Positions 36,980 through 48,379 of a stretch of DNA of 64,000 bases are shown piece after piece. The stretch covers positions 2,108,868 through 2,172,867 of the forward strand of contig OX393577.1 in assembly GCA_947652605.1 (NCBI GenBank). The letters run 5' to 3'. The stretch comes from Elmis aenea. Taxonomy: Eukaryota > Arthropoda > Insecta > Coleoptera > Elmidae. The notes beneath the pieces are model-generated. The model searched no databases. It was given only the letters and a program-made list of their open reading frames with translations, and was not told where the DNA came from. Position 1 is the stretch's first letter. Each line of letters begins with the position of its first letter. Position numbers and translations under genes: made by a program.

Positions 36980-39900
36980 GTCTCTCGAGATGTGCATTTA
37001 TTAAGCAAATCACGGTGTATCAAGCTAACTGTTGAAAATATAGACAAACAGAATACCGAAAAAAATTTACAATATTTTTTTCATGTAAAGATGAGTTAGA
37101 TAAACGTCTCCTGTAAAATTCAAATGAAAATTCACAACAGTTTGGAAATTATTTATAGTTACGTCTCTTGACATTTGCATTTATTAAGCAAATCATGGTG
37201 TATTAAGCTAATTGTTGAAAATACAGACAAACAGAATAGCGAAAAAAATTTACAATCTTTTTTTCATGTAAAGATGAGTTAGATTAACGACTTCTGTAAA
37301 ATTCAAATGAAAATTCACAGCAGTTTGGAAATTATTTATAGTTACGTCTCTTGACATTTGCATTTATTAAGCAAATCACGGTGTATTAAGCTAATTGTTG
37401 AAAATGCAAACAGACAGGATAGCGTTAGAATGCAACAGTATTTTTCTCATGTAAAGATGCCTTAGATAAACGTCTCTTGTAAAATTCAAATGAAAATTCA
37501 CAGCAGTTTGGAAATTATTTATAGTTACGTGTTACGTCTCTCGAGATGTGCATTTATTATGTAAATCATGGTGTATCAAGCTAATTGTTGAAAATACATA
37601 CAAACAGAATAGCGAAAAAATTTTACAATCTTTTTTTCATGTAAAGATGAGTTAGATTAACGACTTCTGTAAAATTCAAATGAAAATTCACAGCAGCTTG
37701 GAAATTATTTATAGTTACGTCTCTCGAGATGTGCATTTATTATGTAAATCATGGTGTATCAAGCTAATTGTTGAAAATACATACAAACAGAATAGCGAAA
37801 AAATTTTACAATCTTTTTTTCATGTAAAGATGAGTTAGATTAACGACTTCTGTAAAATTCAAATGAAAATTCACAGCAGTTTGGAAATTATTTATAGTTA
37901 CGTGTTACGTCTCTCGAGATGTGCATTTATTATGTAAATCATGGTGTATCAAGCTAATTGTTGAAAATACATACAAACAGAATAGCGAAAAAATTTAACA
38001 ATCTTTTTTTCATGTAAAGATAAGTTAGATTAACGACTTCTGTAGAATTCAAATGAAAATTCACAACAGTTTGGAAATTATTTATAGTTACGTCTCTCGA
38101 GATGTGCATTTATTATGTAAATCATGGTGTATCAAGCTAATTGTTGAAAATACATACAAACAGAATAGCGAAAAAATTTAACAATCTTTTTTTCATGTAA
38201 AGATAAGTTAGATTAACGACTTCTGTAGAATTCAAATGAAAATTCACAACAGTTTGGAAATTATTTATAGTTACGTCTCTCGAGATGTGCATTTATTATG
38301 TAAATCATGGTGTATCAAGCTAATTGTTGAAAATACATACAAACAGAATAGCGAAAAAATTTAACAATCTTTTTTTCATGTAAAGATAAGTTAGATTAAC
38401 GACTTCTGTAAAATTCAAATGAAAATTCACAACAGTTTGGAAATTATTTATAGTTACGTCTCTCGAGATGTGCATTTATTATGTAAATCATGGTGTATCA
38501 AGCTAATTGTTGAAAATACATACAAACAGAATAGCGAAAAAATTTTACAATCTTTTTTTCATGTAAAGATAAGTTAGATTAACGACTTCTGTAGAATTCA
38601 AATGAAAATTCACAACAGTTTGGAAATTATTTATAGTTACGTGTTACGTCTCTCGAGATGTGCATTTATTATGTAAATCATGGTGTATCAAGCTAATTGT
38701 TGAAAATACATACAAACAAAATAGCGAAAAAATTTTACAATCTTTTTTTCATGTAAAGATCAGTTAGATTAACGACTTCTGTAGAATTCAAATGAAAATT
38801 CACAACAGTTTGGAAATTATTTATAGTTACGTCTCTCGAGATGTGCATTTATTATGTAAATCATGGTGTATCAAGCTAATTGTTGAAAATACATACAAAC
38901 AGAATAGCGAAAAAATTTTACAATCTTTTTTTCATGTAAAGATAAGTTAGATTAACGACTTCTGTAGAATTCAAATGAAAATTCACAACAGTTTGGAAAT
39001 TATTTATAGTTACGTGTTATGTCTCTCGAGATGTGCATTTATTATGTAAATCATGGTGTATCAAGCTAATTGTTGAAAATACATACAAACAGAATAGCGA
39101 AAAAATTTTACAATCTTTTTTTCATGTAAAGATAAGTTAGATTAACGACTTCTGTAGAATTCAAATGAAAATTCACAACAGTTTGGAAATTATTTATAGT
39201 TACGTGTTACGTCTCTCGAGATGTGCATTTATTATGTAAATCATGGTGTATCAAGCTAATTGTTGAAAATACATACAAACAGAATAGCGAAAAAATTTTA
39301 CAATCTTTTTTTCATGTAAAGATAAGTTAGATTAACGACTTCTGTAGAATTCAAATGAAAATTCACAACAGTTTGGAAATTATTTATAGTTACGTCTCTC
39401 GAGATGTGCATTTATTATGTAAATCATGGTGTATCAAGCTAATTGTTGAAAATACATACAAACAGAATAGCGAAAAAAATTTACAATCTTTTTTTCATGT
39501 AAAGATAAGTTAGATTAACGACTTCTGTAAAATTCAAATGAAAATTCACAACAGTTTGGAAATTATTTATAGTTACGTCTCTCGAGATGTGCATTTATTA
39601 TGTAAATCATGGTGTATCAAGCTAATTGTTGAAAATACATACAAACAGAATAGCGAAAAAATTTAACAATCTTTTTTTCATGTAAAGATGAGTTATATAA
39701 ACGACTTCTGTAAAATTCAAATGAAAATTCACAGCAGTTTGGAAATTATTTATAGTTACGTCTCTCGAGATGTGCATTTATTATGTAAATCACGGTGTAT
39801 CAAGCTAATTGTTGAAAATACAGACAAACAGAATAGCGAAAAAATTTAACAATATTTTTTCATGTAAAGATGAGTGAGATAAACGACTTCTGTAAAATTC

Positions 39901-41262
39901 AAATGAAAATTCACAACCGTTTGGAAATTATTTATAGTTACGTCTCTCGAGATGTGCATTTATTATGTAAATCATGGTGTATCAAGCTAATTGTTGAAAA
40001 TACATACAAACAGATTAGCGAAAAAATTTAACAATCTTTTTTTCATGTAAAGATGAGTTATATAAACGACTTCTGTAAAATTCAAATGAAAATTCACAGC
40101 AGTTTGGAAATTATTTATAGTTACGTCTCTCGAGATGTGCATTTATTATGTAAATCATGGTGTATCAAGCTAATTGTTGAAAATACAGACAAACAGAATA
40201 GCGAAAAAAATTTACAATCTTTTTTTCATGTAAAGATAAGTTAGATTAACGACTTCTGTAAAATTCAAATGAAAATTCACAACAGTTTGGAAATTATTTA
40301 TAGTTACGTCTCTCGAGATGTGCATTTATTATGTAAATCATGGTGTATCAAGCTAATTGTTGAAAATACATACAAACAGAGTAGCGAAAAAATTTAACAA
40401 TCTTTTTTTCATGTAAAGATGAGTTATATAAACGACTTCTGTAAAATTCAAATGAAAATTCACAGCAGTTTGGAAATTATTTATAGTTACGTCTCTCGAG
40501 ATGTGCATTTATTATGTAAATCATGGTGTATCAAGCTAATTGTTGAAAATACATACAAACAGAACAGCGAAAAAATTTAACAATCTTTTTTTCATGTAAA
40601 GATGAGTTAGATTAACGACTTCTGTAAAATTCAAATGAAAATTCACAGCAGTTTGGAAATTATTTATAGTTACGTCTCTCGAGATGTGCATTTATTATGT
40701 AAATCATGGTGTATCAAGCTAATTGTTGAAAATACAGACAAACAGAATAGCGAAAAAATTTAACAATCTTTTTTTCATGTAAAGATGAGTTAGATTAACG
40801 ACTTCTGTAAAATTCAAATGAAAATTCACAGCAGTTTGGAAATTATTTATAGTTACGTCTCTCGAGATGTGCATTTATTATGTAAATCATGGTGTATCAA
40901 GCTAATTGTTGAAAATACAGACAAACAGAATAGCGAAAAAAATTTAACAATCTTTTTTTCATGTAAAGATGAGTGAGATAAACGACTTCTGTATAATTCA
41001 AATGAAAATTCACAGTAGTTTGGAAATTATTTATAGTTACGTCTCTCGAGATGTGCATTTATTATGTAAATCATGGTGTATCAAGCTAATTGTTGAAAAT
41101 ACATACAAACAGAATAGCGAAAAAATTTAACAATCTTTTTTTCATGTAAAGATGAGTTAGATAAACGACTTCTGTAAAATTCAAATGAAAATTCACAGCA
41201 GTTTGGAAATTATTTATAGTTATGTCTCTCGAGATGTTCATTTATTATGCAAATCATCGCCC
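36980..41262 (+). repeat. Tandem satellite, about 23 units of 183 or 190 bp
   Basis: Using GATGTGCATTT as landmark, units begin at 36989, 37172 (variant), 37355 (variant), 37545, 37728, 37918, 38101, 38284, 38467, 38657, 38840, 39030, 39220, 39403, 39586, 39769, 39951, 40134, 40317, 40500, 40683, 40866, 41050 and 41233. Most steps are 183 bp; five are 190 bp, because TTACGTG is duplicated before TCTCTCGAG. All 190-bp steps fall left of 39220. Each typical unit holds one CTCGAG. Units in 38041-39360 share GTAGAATTC where those to the right have GTAAAATTC, so the array has left and right subfamilies. Units at both edges are the most diverged, as expected from unequal exchange. Confidence 0.97.
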
Positions 41263-43339
41263 CTATAAAAATTTTCTTTATGATCCGATTTTAATGAATT
41301 TTTTTTTAAAAGATGAAGCATCAAAAACTGTACTTTGGCAAACTATTTTAAAGTTCATTTTACACTCACAAAACCTACCATAATTTTTTTTTTCGATTTA
41401 AAAATTGGCATAATTTGTTTAGCGATTTTTTTAATCTAAAATCTACACCACTGGATTCAGGATGCTCTTAAATGGGTTTGTACCAAATGGTGGCTGTATG
41501 TCTTAAGGATAGAGAAATGACCTGGAGTGAGGGAATGAGGAAGGCAAGGAACAGGAGAGAGTGTATAATGTTTATTCATGAAACTGGTCTATGTTTTGTA
41601 ACGTACCTTAACACCTTTGGGTATATAAGGAGATATGATTTTATAAAATAAAAATACATTGTCTGTTATTTCATTTTATTAAATTAAAAATAAAGAGAAG
41701 ACGATACGATATTTTCGAGTATATTCGATTTAAAGTTGGGCTTTTTTAAACTTTAGTGATTCTATTTTAAGAGACTTTTGAAATGATAATATGCTGTTTG
41801 TAAAGTTTTGTTAAATTAACTGGTTACATAAATAAAAATCCAGATATAGCAACCATGGTCATTTCAGCAAATTATTTGTAAGATTATCAAACAAAAAACC
41901 TCTTGGAAAAGAAAAATATTTAGAACAAAAAGGACTAATGTGACGTAGTAGTTTATTTATTAATTGTCAGTGTCTACTTGACAAAGCCCTCAAAGTTACT
42001 ACTTCCTTGAATCGTTTGTAAAAAAAAACGTTCAGTGATAACCAGCTCCAGCCGACCAACCATTCACAATCTCTTCCAACGGATAGTTATAACTTGGTTG
42101 TAATTGTTCATTATTTTAACGACGTCCCTCGTTGGTCACAATCACAGAGAATACTTACACAAAGGTACAATTGTGTCGTCCATTTGCATTTATATTCTAT
42201 TCAAGAGCGCAAAGCTGATAAACATCACTAAAAGACAGTACGCGCTTTAGGAATTAACAAACGCTCCGACCACTAAACCTAACCACGATTTCTGATGAGC
42301 TTTCACGGTAATTACAGCCCGACAAACCCCGTATTATCGGACCGCTCCCAACTTACCTTGGTTAGAACGTGTTAAACCAGATTTGAATAGATGTTTCTTG
42401 TTTTATACTTGAACACGTGTCCCGGTACAGTTTTGATATTCTTACTCGTTATATTTTATTGCGCCTCTGATTATTTCGTATGCGACCCGTGCGCTTGTGT
42501 AATTTCATATAAAAACGTTAAAACTTATGATTCTTAAGTTTTTACTGCCTCATCACGATCGTATCCACAATTATTGAGATTGCACGTCTGTTGCAATTTC
42601 AAGAAGTACTTGCAAGATGACATTCTGTAAGTGGACTGCAATTCTACAAAATCCTGCCCAAAATCGTTGTACCTGTTTTCTATTTTAGCAACAATAAAGC
42701 TGACGTGGTGTGATTTAGAATAAATTATTAATTGGAAATGTTTTTTTCCAACCTCCGTAGACGTTATTACGAGATTTTATCGGTGGTTTTGCATAATTAG
42801 GCTCGCGAGAACGCTATATTAATAATTGCCTCAATATTTTGAAAGCAACGATGCTTTTATTTGAGCACGGAACGTTATGATTTTAAAATTAGCTTAATAA
42901 TGGTGAAAGGGTTAAATGCAAAGTAGTAATGCAGTGCACGATATAAAAGAGCGATAAGGCTGAAATTGCACCCCGGCTTCCTATTAATTTGAGCTTTATG
43001 CATTTGCAATTCCAATGAAGAATCTATATTACGCTATTCCGCACTGCCTCGCTGCTCTTATGGGTGTCATTTAGATATTAACTTCACAAATAAAGCAAAA
43101 ACAAAATTTATAAGCTCATATTCCTGAGTACCTCTGCTACCTACACAATGGGCGCGTCGGTGAATATATAAAATAAATATAAATAGCACAAATTTAATTT
43201 AGTGTCAGTCAGATCGACTATTTGGCTAACTATACAGACGTTGTCACGGCAAGTGGGTTGCTCTTGAAAATTAGTACTCACAGAAAATCTGGTTAAAGTT
43301 CAGAGCGTCTAAGAAAATCATTTTAATGACTGGCCTACT
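41263..43339. other. Non-coding stretch with islands at about 42040-42350 and 42950-43080
   Basis: No ORF or mobile element is recognised. The first island contains GACCACTAAACCTAACCACG at 42268-42287, with two possible Runt-type cores. The second is a GC-elevated, non-repetitive segment. Both are candidates for conserved non-coding DNA. Confidence 0.4.
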
Positions 43340-43452
43340 ACAGGGTGCTCCAACAAGAGGTGTAGGGTTTGAATTACCGGACATTTTTCATTCGTCAATT
43401 TTTTTAAAGTTTTTATTTAATCATTACCACTTCGAATAAATAGGTACTTTTT
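43340..43452 (+). repeat. ACAGGGTG repeat end, left of the piggyBac-like locus
   Basis: It begins ACAGGGTGCTCCAACAAGAG. The DNA between here and the ~94-bp direct repeat is AT-rich. It suggests that the piggyBac-like element landed in or beside an older dispersed repeat. Confidence 0.4.
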
Positions 43453-43546
43453 TTAAATAACTGACTTAAAAATGTATTCAAAATAATAATGCATATTAAA
43501 AAATATGGGATAATATAAAGTATAAAAATAATCGAACTCTCTTTAA
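43453..43546 (+). repeat. Left copy of ~94-bp direct repeat flanking the piggyBac-like element
   Basis: It starts TTAAATAACTGACTTAAAAA and ends ATCGAACTCTCTTTAA. The right copy at 45890-45984 starts and ends the same way and differs at only a handful of positions. Both ends of the repeat are TTAA, the piggyBac target. Confidence 0.92.
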
Positions 43547-43634
43547 CCCTAGAAGCCCAATCATATTTTTGAGGCTATAAAGTCCAATCATACGTCAAAA
43601 CGACGTACATTTATAAAAGAGCTCTATCTAAATA

Positions 43635-45386
43635 AAGTAGTAAGTAAGTTAGCTTTATTTAGCAATTGCTATTACATTGTAACATAATTTAATAATAGTA
43701 AATATAATAAAAATAAAAATAAAAATAGAATGAAATAAAATAAAAAATCTAAAAATCTTCTAAATTCTAAGTATCTAAGATAACAGTTTAATAGCGTTCT
43801 AATACGTACTCCTTAATTGATTTAATACCCTTCTTATAATTATTACATATTTTGATTTGATGCGGCATATTATTAAATATTTTAAAACCTTGATAAAATA
43901 ATGAACGAGCAGTTTGACTTTTAGTACATTTCTCTATAACGAAATTAAGCCTATTTCTAGTTTTATAACTGTGTATCTCATGGACTAATTTTACATTTTC
44001 ATACAGATATTTTGGTGTTTTTTGTAGTTTAATTTTTAAAACTAGCTCTAATGTTCTAAATATTATTCTCTGATTAATACTCATAAATTGAAGTGTATTT
44101 AACATAACCTTGATAGGGGAAAGACTTGAACACTTTAAAATAGTGCGCATGGCGCGATTTTGCAATTTCTGTAATTGTTGAAGTTCATTTTTATTAAAAT
44201 TAATAAGTAATGAAGCGCAAAACTCAAAATGAGGAGCTATTATTGTTTTATACAGTAAAACTCTAGTGTACATACTCATGTGTTTGCTACATCTTTTAAA
44301 GAGAAAAATCTTTTTGGAAATTTTGTTCATCATGTATTTTGCGTGTAACTTAAACGTTAAATTTTCATCTAATATAACACCAAGGTATTTAATTTCGGTT
44401 ACTCTTTCTAAATTAGTGTTGCTAATTTTTACATCCAGATTAGCATTATAAATATTTGTTTTGTAGATAATGTGTTTAGTTCCCAAAATCATGAATTTGG
44501 ATTTATCAACATTAATACATAAATTATTATCGCATAGCCATTTATAAATATTACTTAGATCTAAATTCATCTTATCTACTAATTCACTTGTTTTAAATCC
44601 ACTAACAAACAACATTGTATCGTCCGCAAACATTTTTATTTCACAATGTTTGGCGTATTTAACCATATCGTTTATATAAACAACAAAAAGCAGAGGACCC
44701 AGAACGGTTCCTTGTGGTACACCATGTGTGGTTTTTAAACAAGATGATATAGTTCTATTATATTTAACTTGTTGATGTCTATTTTGTAAGTATGATTTAA
44801 ACCAAGACAATGCTACCTCACTTATCCCTATTTTTTCTAATTTTTTTATTAATAATTCTCTATTGATCGTCTCAAAGGCTCTACGAAAATCCAAAAATAC
44901 GGCTAGTGTTATTTCACCATTTTCCATATTACTAAACCACAAATCACAAATATTCTGAAGCACTGTTTCACAAGAATGTCCACTGCGAAAACCCGACTGG
45001 TTATCCACTATCACATCATTAATCTGTAAATATTCTAGGATTTGCTTTTTAACAATTAGCTCTAAAACTTTTTCGTAAACGGGCACTGTATTGATTGGTC
45101 TAAAGTTTTGACATAATTTAGTGTTAGGTACTTTCTGGATAGGTATAATAGTTGATGTTTTCCAGTTTTCTGGGAAGATCCCTTTTCTCAGCGACAAGTT
45201 AATTATTTCTAATAACCTATTCCCTATTACACACATTGAATCTTTAAATACTTTAGATGATATTCCTTCCTCATTTGGTCCTGTAATAGATAGACTTTTG
45301 ATAACTTGGTTTAATTCTGCCATGTCTATGGCTTGAAATTTCGAAAAGTTATAGTAGTAGTTTATTTTATTAATGACATTATTACT
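43635..45386 (-). mobile_element. 5-prime-truncated CR1/L2-type non-LTR retrotransposon
   Basis: On the minus strand the open frame starts without a start codon near 45386 (VINKINYYYNFSKFQAI before the first Met), which shows that the true coding region began further upstream and was cut off. It ends with a ~150-bp 3-prime region rich in A/T and a tail of ACTT repeats at about 43650-43635. Tails of short tandem repeats are usual in CR1/Jockey-like clades. Insertion inside the piggyBac-like element makes it the younger of the two. I could not define its target duplication. Confidence 0.8.
43788..45323 (-). CDS. Reverse transcriptase, intact 511-codon segment of ORF2
   Basis: It catalyses RNA-templated DNA synthesis during target-primed retrotransposition. 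In order, by residue: fingers with FPENWKTSTIIPI (50-62) and NFRPINTVPVYEK (73-85), NQSGFRSGHSCET (108-120), motif A AVFLDFRRAFETI with the first catalytic Asp at 145, motif B HGVPQGTVLGPLLF (200-213), motif C MFADDTMLF with Asp 234-235, YKWLCDNNLCINVDKSK (260-276), then IKYLGVILDENLTF, and a C-terminal thumb and tail ending LERY. All polymerase catalytic residues are present. The Met used is the first in the frame, but coding homology extends at least 18 codons upstream, so this is an internal Met. The apurinic endonuclease domain and ORF1 are missing, so the copy cannot move on its own. The lack of any stop suggests a recent insertion. Confidence 0.9.
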   Translation of the reverse strand: MAELNQVIKSLSITGPNEEGISSKVFKDSMCVIGNRLLEIINLSLRKGIFPENWKTSTIIPIQKVPNTKLCQNFRPINTVPVYEKVLELIVKKQILEYLQINDVIVDNQSGFRSGHSCETVLQNICDLWFSNMENGEITLAVFLDFRRAFETINRELLIKKLEKIGISEVALSWFKSYLQNRHQQVKYNRTISSCLKTTHGVPQGTVLGPLLFVVYINDMVKYAKHCEIKMFADDTMLFVSGFKTSELVDKMNLDLSNIYKWLCDNNLCINVDKSKFMILGTKHIIYKTNIYNANLDVKISNTNLERVTEIKYLGVILDENLTFKLHAKYMMNKISKKIFLFKRCSKHMSMYTRVLLYKTIIAPHFEFCASLLINFNKNELQQLQKLQNRAMRTILKCSSLSPIKVMLNTLQFMSINQRIIFRTLELVLKIKLQKTPKYLYENVKLVHEIHSYKTRNRLNFVIEKCTKSQTARSLFYQGFKIFNNMPHQIKICNNYKKGIKSIKEYVLERY

Positions 45387-45889
45387 TTACTGCAAATACT
45401 AGTTTTTTGTATGGTTTATGTGAAATACTTCTTAGGTATGTAAATAAAAAAACAGAAATTTAGAAAAAATATTGTTTATTTAAACTCTGAAATGTTCACT
45501 TTAATTAAACATACAAAAAATTGCACGAAAACTGAGATACTTTTAATTTTTTCTTATATACTACAAATTGTTTACAAAAATCAACTATTTATATTTTTTA
45601 TGAAAAACTAATCAACTCTTATCAAACATAAATCAGTTAAGTCAAATATAATTCAGAAAATTCGAAAAGTGCAAAAGTTAACAAAGCCCAAACATACGTC
45701 ATAACGACGTGAACATTGCGATAACAACAAAATGGCGTCACTTATAAAAGCGAGACTGCTGTCTCCTGTTAGCTCTGGGCATGTACCTAGTTGGCTCGGA
45801 TGGTCACGGCGATCTAAGCAAGCGTGCGAAAGAGATCGCGAATATGTGTTGGAGTGTACGTCAAAATGACGTAGATTGGGCTTCTAGGG

Positions 45890-45984
45890 TTAAATAACTG
45901 ACTTAAAAATGTATTCAAAATAATAATGCATATTAAAAAAATATGTTGTAATAAAAAGTATAAAAATAATCGAACTCTCTTTAA
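45890..45984 (+). repeat. Right copy of the flanking direct repeat
   Basis: It starts TTAAATAACTGACTTAAAAA and ends ATCGAACTCTCTTTAA, like 43453-43546, with one extra A in a run and a few substitutions (ATGTTGTAATAAAAAG against ATGGGATAATATAAAG). Confidence 0.92.
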
Positions 45985-46549
45985 GAAAAATATAAAATGT
46001 TAATTTTAGTAGAAATTAATAGCACAATAAGTTTGCCACATACCTGGTTTAATTTTAAATGGTTCGCTTGTAAAACAACATACAATGCCTTATTCTGACA
46101 TGAAATTATTTAAAAGTATAATTAGTGCGCAACAGTTTGTATATGACGCAGTGAAGCTGAAAAATTCGCATAAGTTGTTAAAGACCATCATTCGTGGAAG
46201 TGGATAATTAGATAATACTTTTAAAACGTACAAATTAATAAGTTTAATTGCACGCTATCATGATGGCAGTACAAGTCAGTTCTACATTCTGCATGGTACT
46301 TAAACCATATAATAGAAACTTGTCAGTAATGCACCATTTCTTTAAAACGTAACAACTTAATGAAATAACAGCTAATAATACATATCGCAAACACGCATTA
46401 CAGTTCACTAACTAAGGATGGCTACAGTTATTCAATATGATTAATTTAAATTACTGTAATAATATAATAACCTTCGCATGATGCCAGTTAAGAAATAATC
46501 TTTCCGATTACCTTACGCAGCACACAAATTTGTGGTCGGAGTCTTGATA
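45985..46549. other. Non-coding stretch
   Basis: AT-rich DNA with no feature that I recognise. Confidence 0.5.
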
Positions 46550-46557
46550 ATCTAAGG

Positions 46558-48371
46558 CGGGGGTTTTAAACGAGGGGTCCATAGACCCCAAAGGGGTACA
46601 TGAAACTTCCACAGGGGTACGTGTCAAATACAATCATCAGAAAAATTTATTGGTGAAAAGCAAGAAACAACAATTTTTGCACTACATATTTTTACATTGT
46701 GTTTTTTATTCACAAATGAAGTTCTTTTAAAATTGACCTAACGCTTCATAGTGAGGCCAAGGGGTACATTGATAGAAACGGGTTCAAAATCACTGCCGTA
46801 AGACAACATCCCGTATAATATACAATAACTAGAAAATTAATAAAGCCATAGTTCTAAAATTACTTGGGAATGTTTAGCTAACATATTCCAAGCAGTTTTT
46901 GTCAACTTTAGCAAAAGACGCCCAAGCGTCGGTACCTCTTTTGCAATATATTGCATATATGGATTTTATAACATTAATGCCATAAGACTACACCCCCTAT
47001 AAGATACAATAACTTGAAAATTATTAAAGTCATGGTTCTAAAATTACCTGGGCATGTTTAGCTAACATATTCTAAGCTTTTTTTGTCAATTTTAGGAAAA
47101 GACGCCCAGGCGTCGGTACCTCTTTTGCAATATATACTGCATATATGGATTATAACATTAATACCATAAGAATACACCCCGTAAAAGATACAATAACTTG
47201 AAAATTATTAAAGTCATGGTTCTAAAATTACCTGGGCATGTTTAGCTATCATATTCCAAGCTTTATTTTGTCAATTTTACCTAAAGACGCCCAAGCGTCG
47301 GTACCTCTTTTGCAATATATACTGCATATATAGATTATAACCTTAATACCATACACCCCGTATAAGATACAATAACTTGAAAATTATTAAAGTCATGGTT
47401 CTAAAATTACCTGGGCATGTTTAGCTATCATATTCCAAGCTTTATTTTGTCAATTTTACCTAAAGACGCCCAAGCGTCGGTACCTCTTTTGCAATATATT
47501 GCATATATGGATTTTATAACATTAATGCCATAAGACTACACCCCCTATAAGATACAATAACTTGAAAATTATTAAAGTCATGGTTCTAAAATTACCTGGG
47601 CATGTTTAGCTATCATATTCCAAGCTTTTTTTGTCAATTTTAGCAAAAGACGCCCAAGCGTCGGTACCTCTTTTGCAATATATACTGCATATATAGATTA
47701 TAACATTAATACCATAAGACTACACTCCCTATAACATACAATAACTGAAAAATTATTAAAGTCATGGTTCTAAAATTACCTGGGCATGTTTAGCTATCAT
47801 ATTCCAAGCTTTTTTTGTCAATTTTAGCAAAAGACGCCCAAGCGTCGGTACCTCTTTTGCAATATATACTGCATATATAGATTATAACATTAATACCATA
47901 AGACTACACTCCCTATAACATACAATAACTGAAAAATTATTAAAGTCATGGTTCTAAAATTACCTAGCCGTGTTTAGCTAACATAGTCGAAGCTGTTTTT
48001 GTCAATTTTAGCAAAAGACGCCTAAGCGTCGATACTTTTTTGCAATATATGCCGCATATATGGACAATAAATTAATACCGAAAGATAAGGTATAATAACT
48101 AGAAAATTATTAAAGTCGTGGTTCTAAAATTACCTAGGCATGCTTGACTAACATAATCGAAGTATAGTTTTTGCCAATTTTAGCAAAAGACGCCAAAGCG
48201 TCGGTACCTTTTTTGCAATATATACCAAGAATAAACAATGTTCGCACTAAATACTTTTTGCACTGTATGTTCCCTGCATAGATAAAGTTCTTTTGAAATC
48301 AATTGAGAAGGGTCACCTGACGCACAGTGGGGTCAAGAATAACATTGTTGGAAACTGGTTCAGAACCGCTG
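46558..48371. mobile_element. hAT-like non-autonomous element carrying a tandem array
   Basis: The left end CGGGGGTTTTAAAC and the right end (reverse complement) CAGCGGTTCTGAAC match at 10 of 14 positions, and the right one is a canonical hAT terminus. ATCTAAGG (46550-46557) and ATCGAAGG (48372-48379) are 8-bp flanking duplications with one mismatch, as expected for hAT. Just inside the left end, GGGGTC-CATA-GACCCC (46574-46589) is a perfect hairpin. A diverged copy of the right terminal region also lies on the left side of the array (about 46675-46795, ending GGTTCAAAATCACTG). An alternative reading is therefore a ~240-bp MITE at 46558-46795 next to a separate array. No transposase is encoded. 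Confidence 0.68.
46800..48235 (+). repeat. Eight tandem units of about 184 bp inside the hAT-like element
   Basis: The landmark GACGCCCAAGCGTCGGTACC (with variants) occurs at 46917, 47101, 47286, 47465, 47649, 47833, 48017 and 48189. Steps are 184, 185, 179, 184, 184, 184 and 172 bp. The inner units are nearly identical, and the two rightmost are the most diverged. Each unit contains GACGC, four bases, GCGTC: a short hairpin whose stem is constant while the loop varies (CCAA, CCAG, CTAA, CAAA). Seven of the eight units carry GGTACC directly after the hairpin; the 48017 unit has GATACT. Confidence 0.95.
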
Positions 48372-48379
48372 ATCGAAGG

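Larger units (their letters stand above)
43547..45889. mobile_element. piggyBac-like non-autonomous element, with a nested retrotransposon
   Basis: TTAA at 43543-43546 and 45890-45893 flank terminal inverted repeats that begin CCCTAGAAGCCCAATC on both strands (16 bp, perfect). TTAA duplication and a CCCTAG start are hallmarks of the piggyBac superfamily. Subterminal motifs of the form TACGTCANNNYGACGT occur at 43590-43606, 45695-45709 and 45856-45873, comparable to the palindromic inner parts of known piggyBac ends. No transposase ORF is present. About 88 bp on the left and about 500 bp on the right are element DNA; the middle (about 43635-45386) is a reverse transcriptase in minus orientation. 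The original element was therefore a MITE of about 600 bp. Confidence 0.88.

Noticed and set aside
40053..40244. Open frame of 63 codons in the satellite, with 183 bp being a multiple of three so the frame can pass from unit to unit.
   Set aside because: Most units have in-frame stops (TTAG, or the TAAC of AATTTAAC), and the 190-bp units shift the frame. The frame is an accident of a few unit variants.
36980..41262. Possible CRISPR-like repeat array.
   Set aside because: Units are directly contiguous 183-190-bp satellite repeats with no unique spacers, in eukaryotic DNA.
46558..46795. Short hAT MITE ending at 46795 instead of a long element ending at 48371.
   Set aside because: The 8 bp after 46795 (CCGTAAGA would be expected to match ATCTAAGG) fit poorly, while the outer pair matches at 7 of 8. 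Kept as an alternative, not as the main reading.
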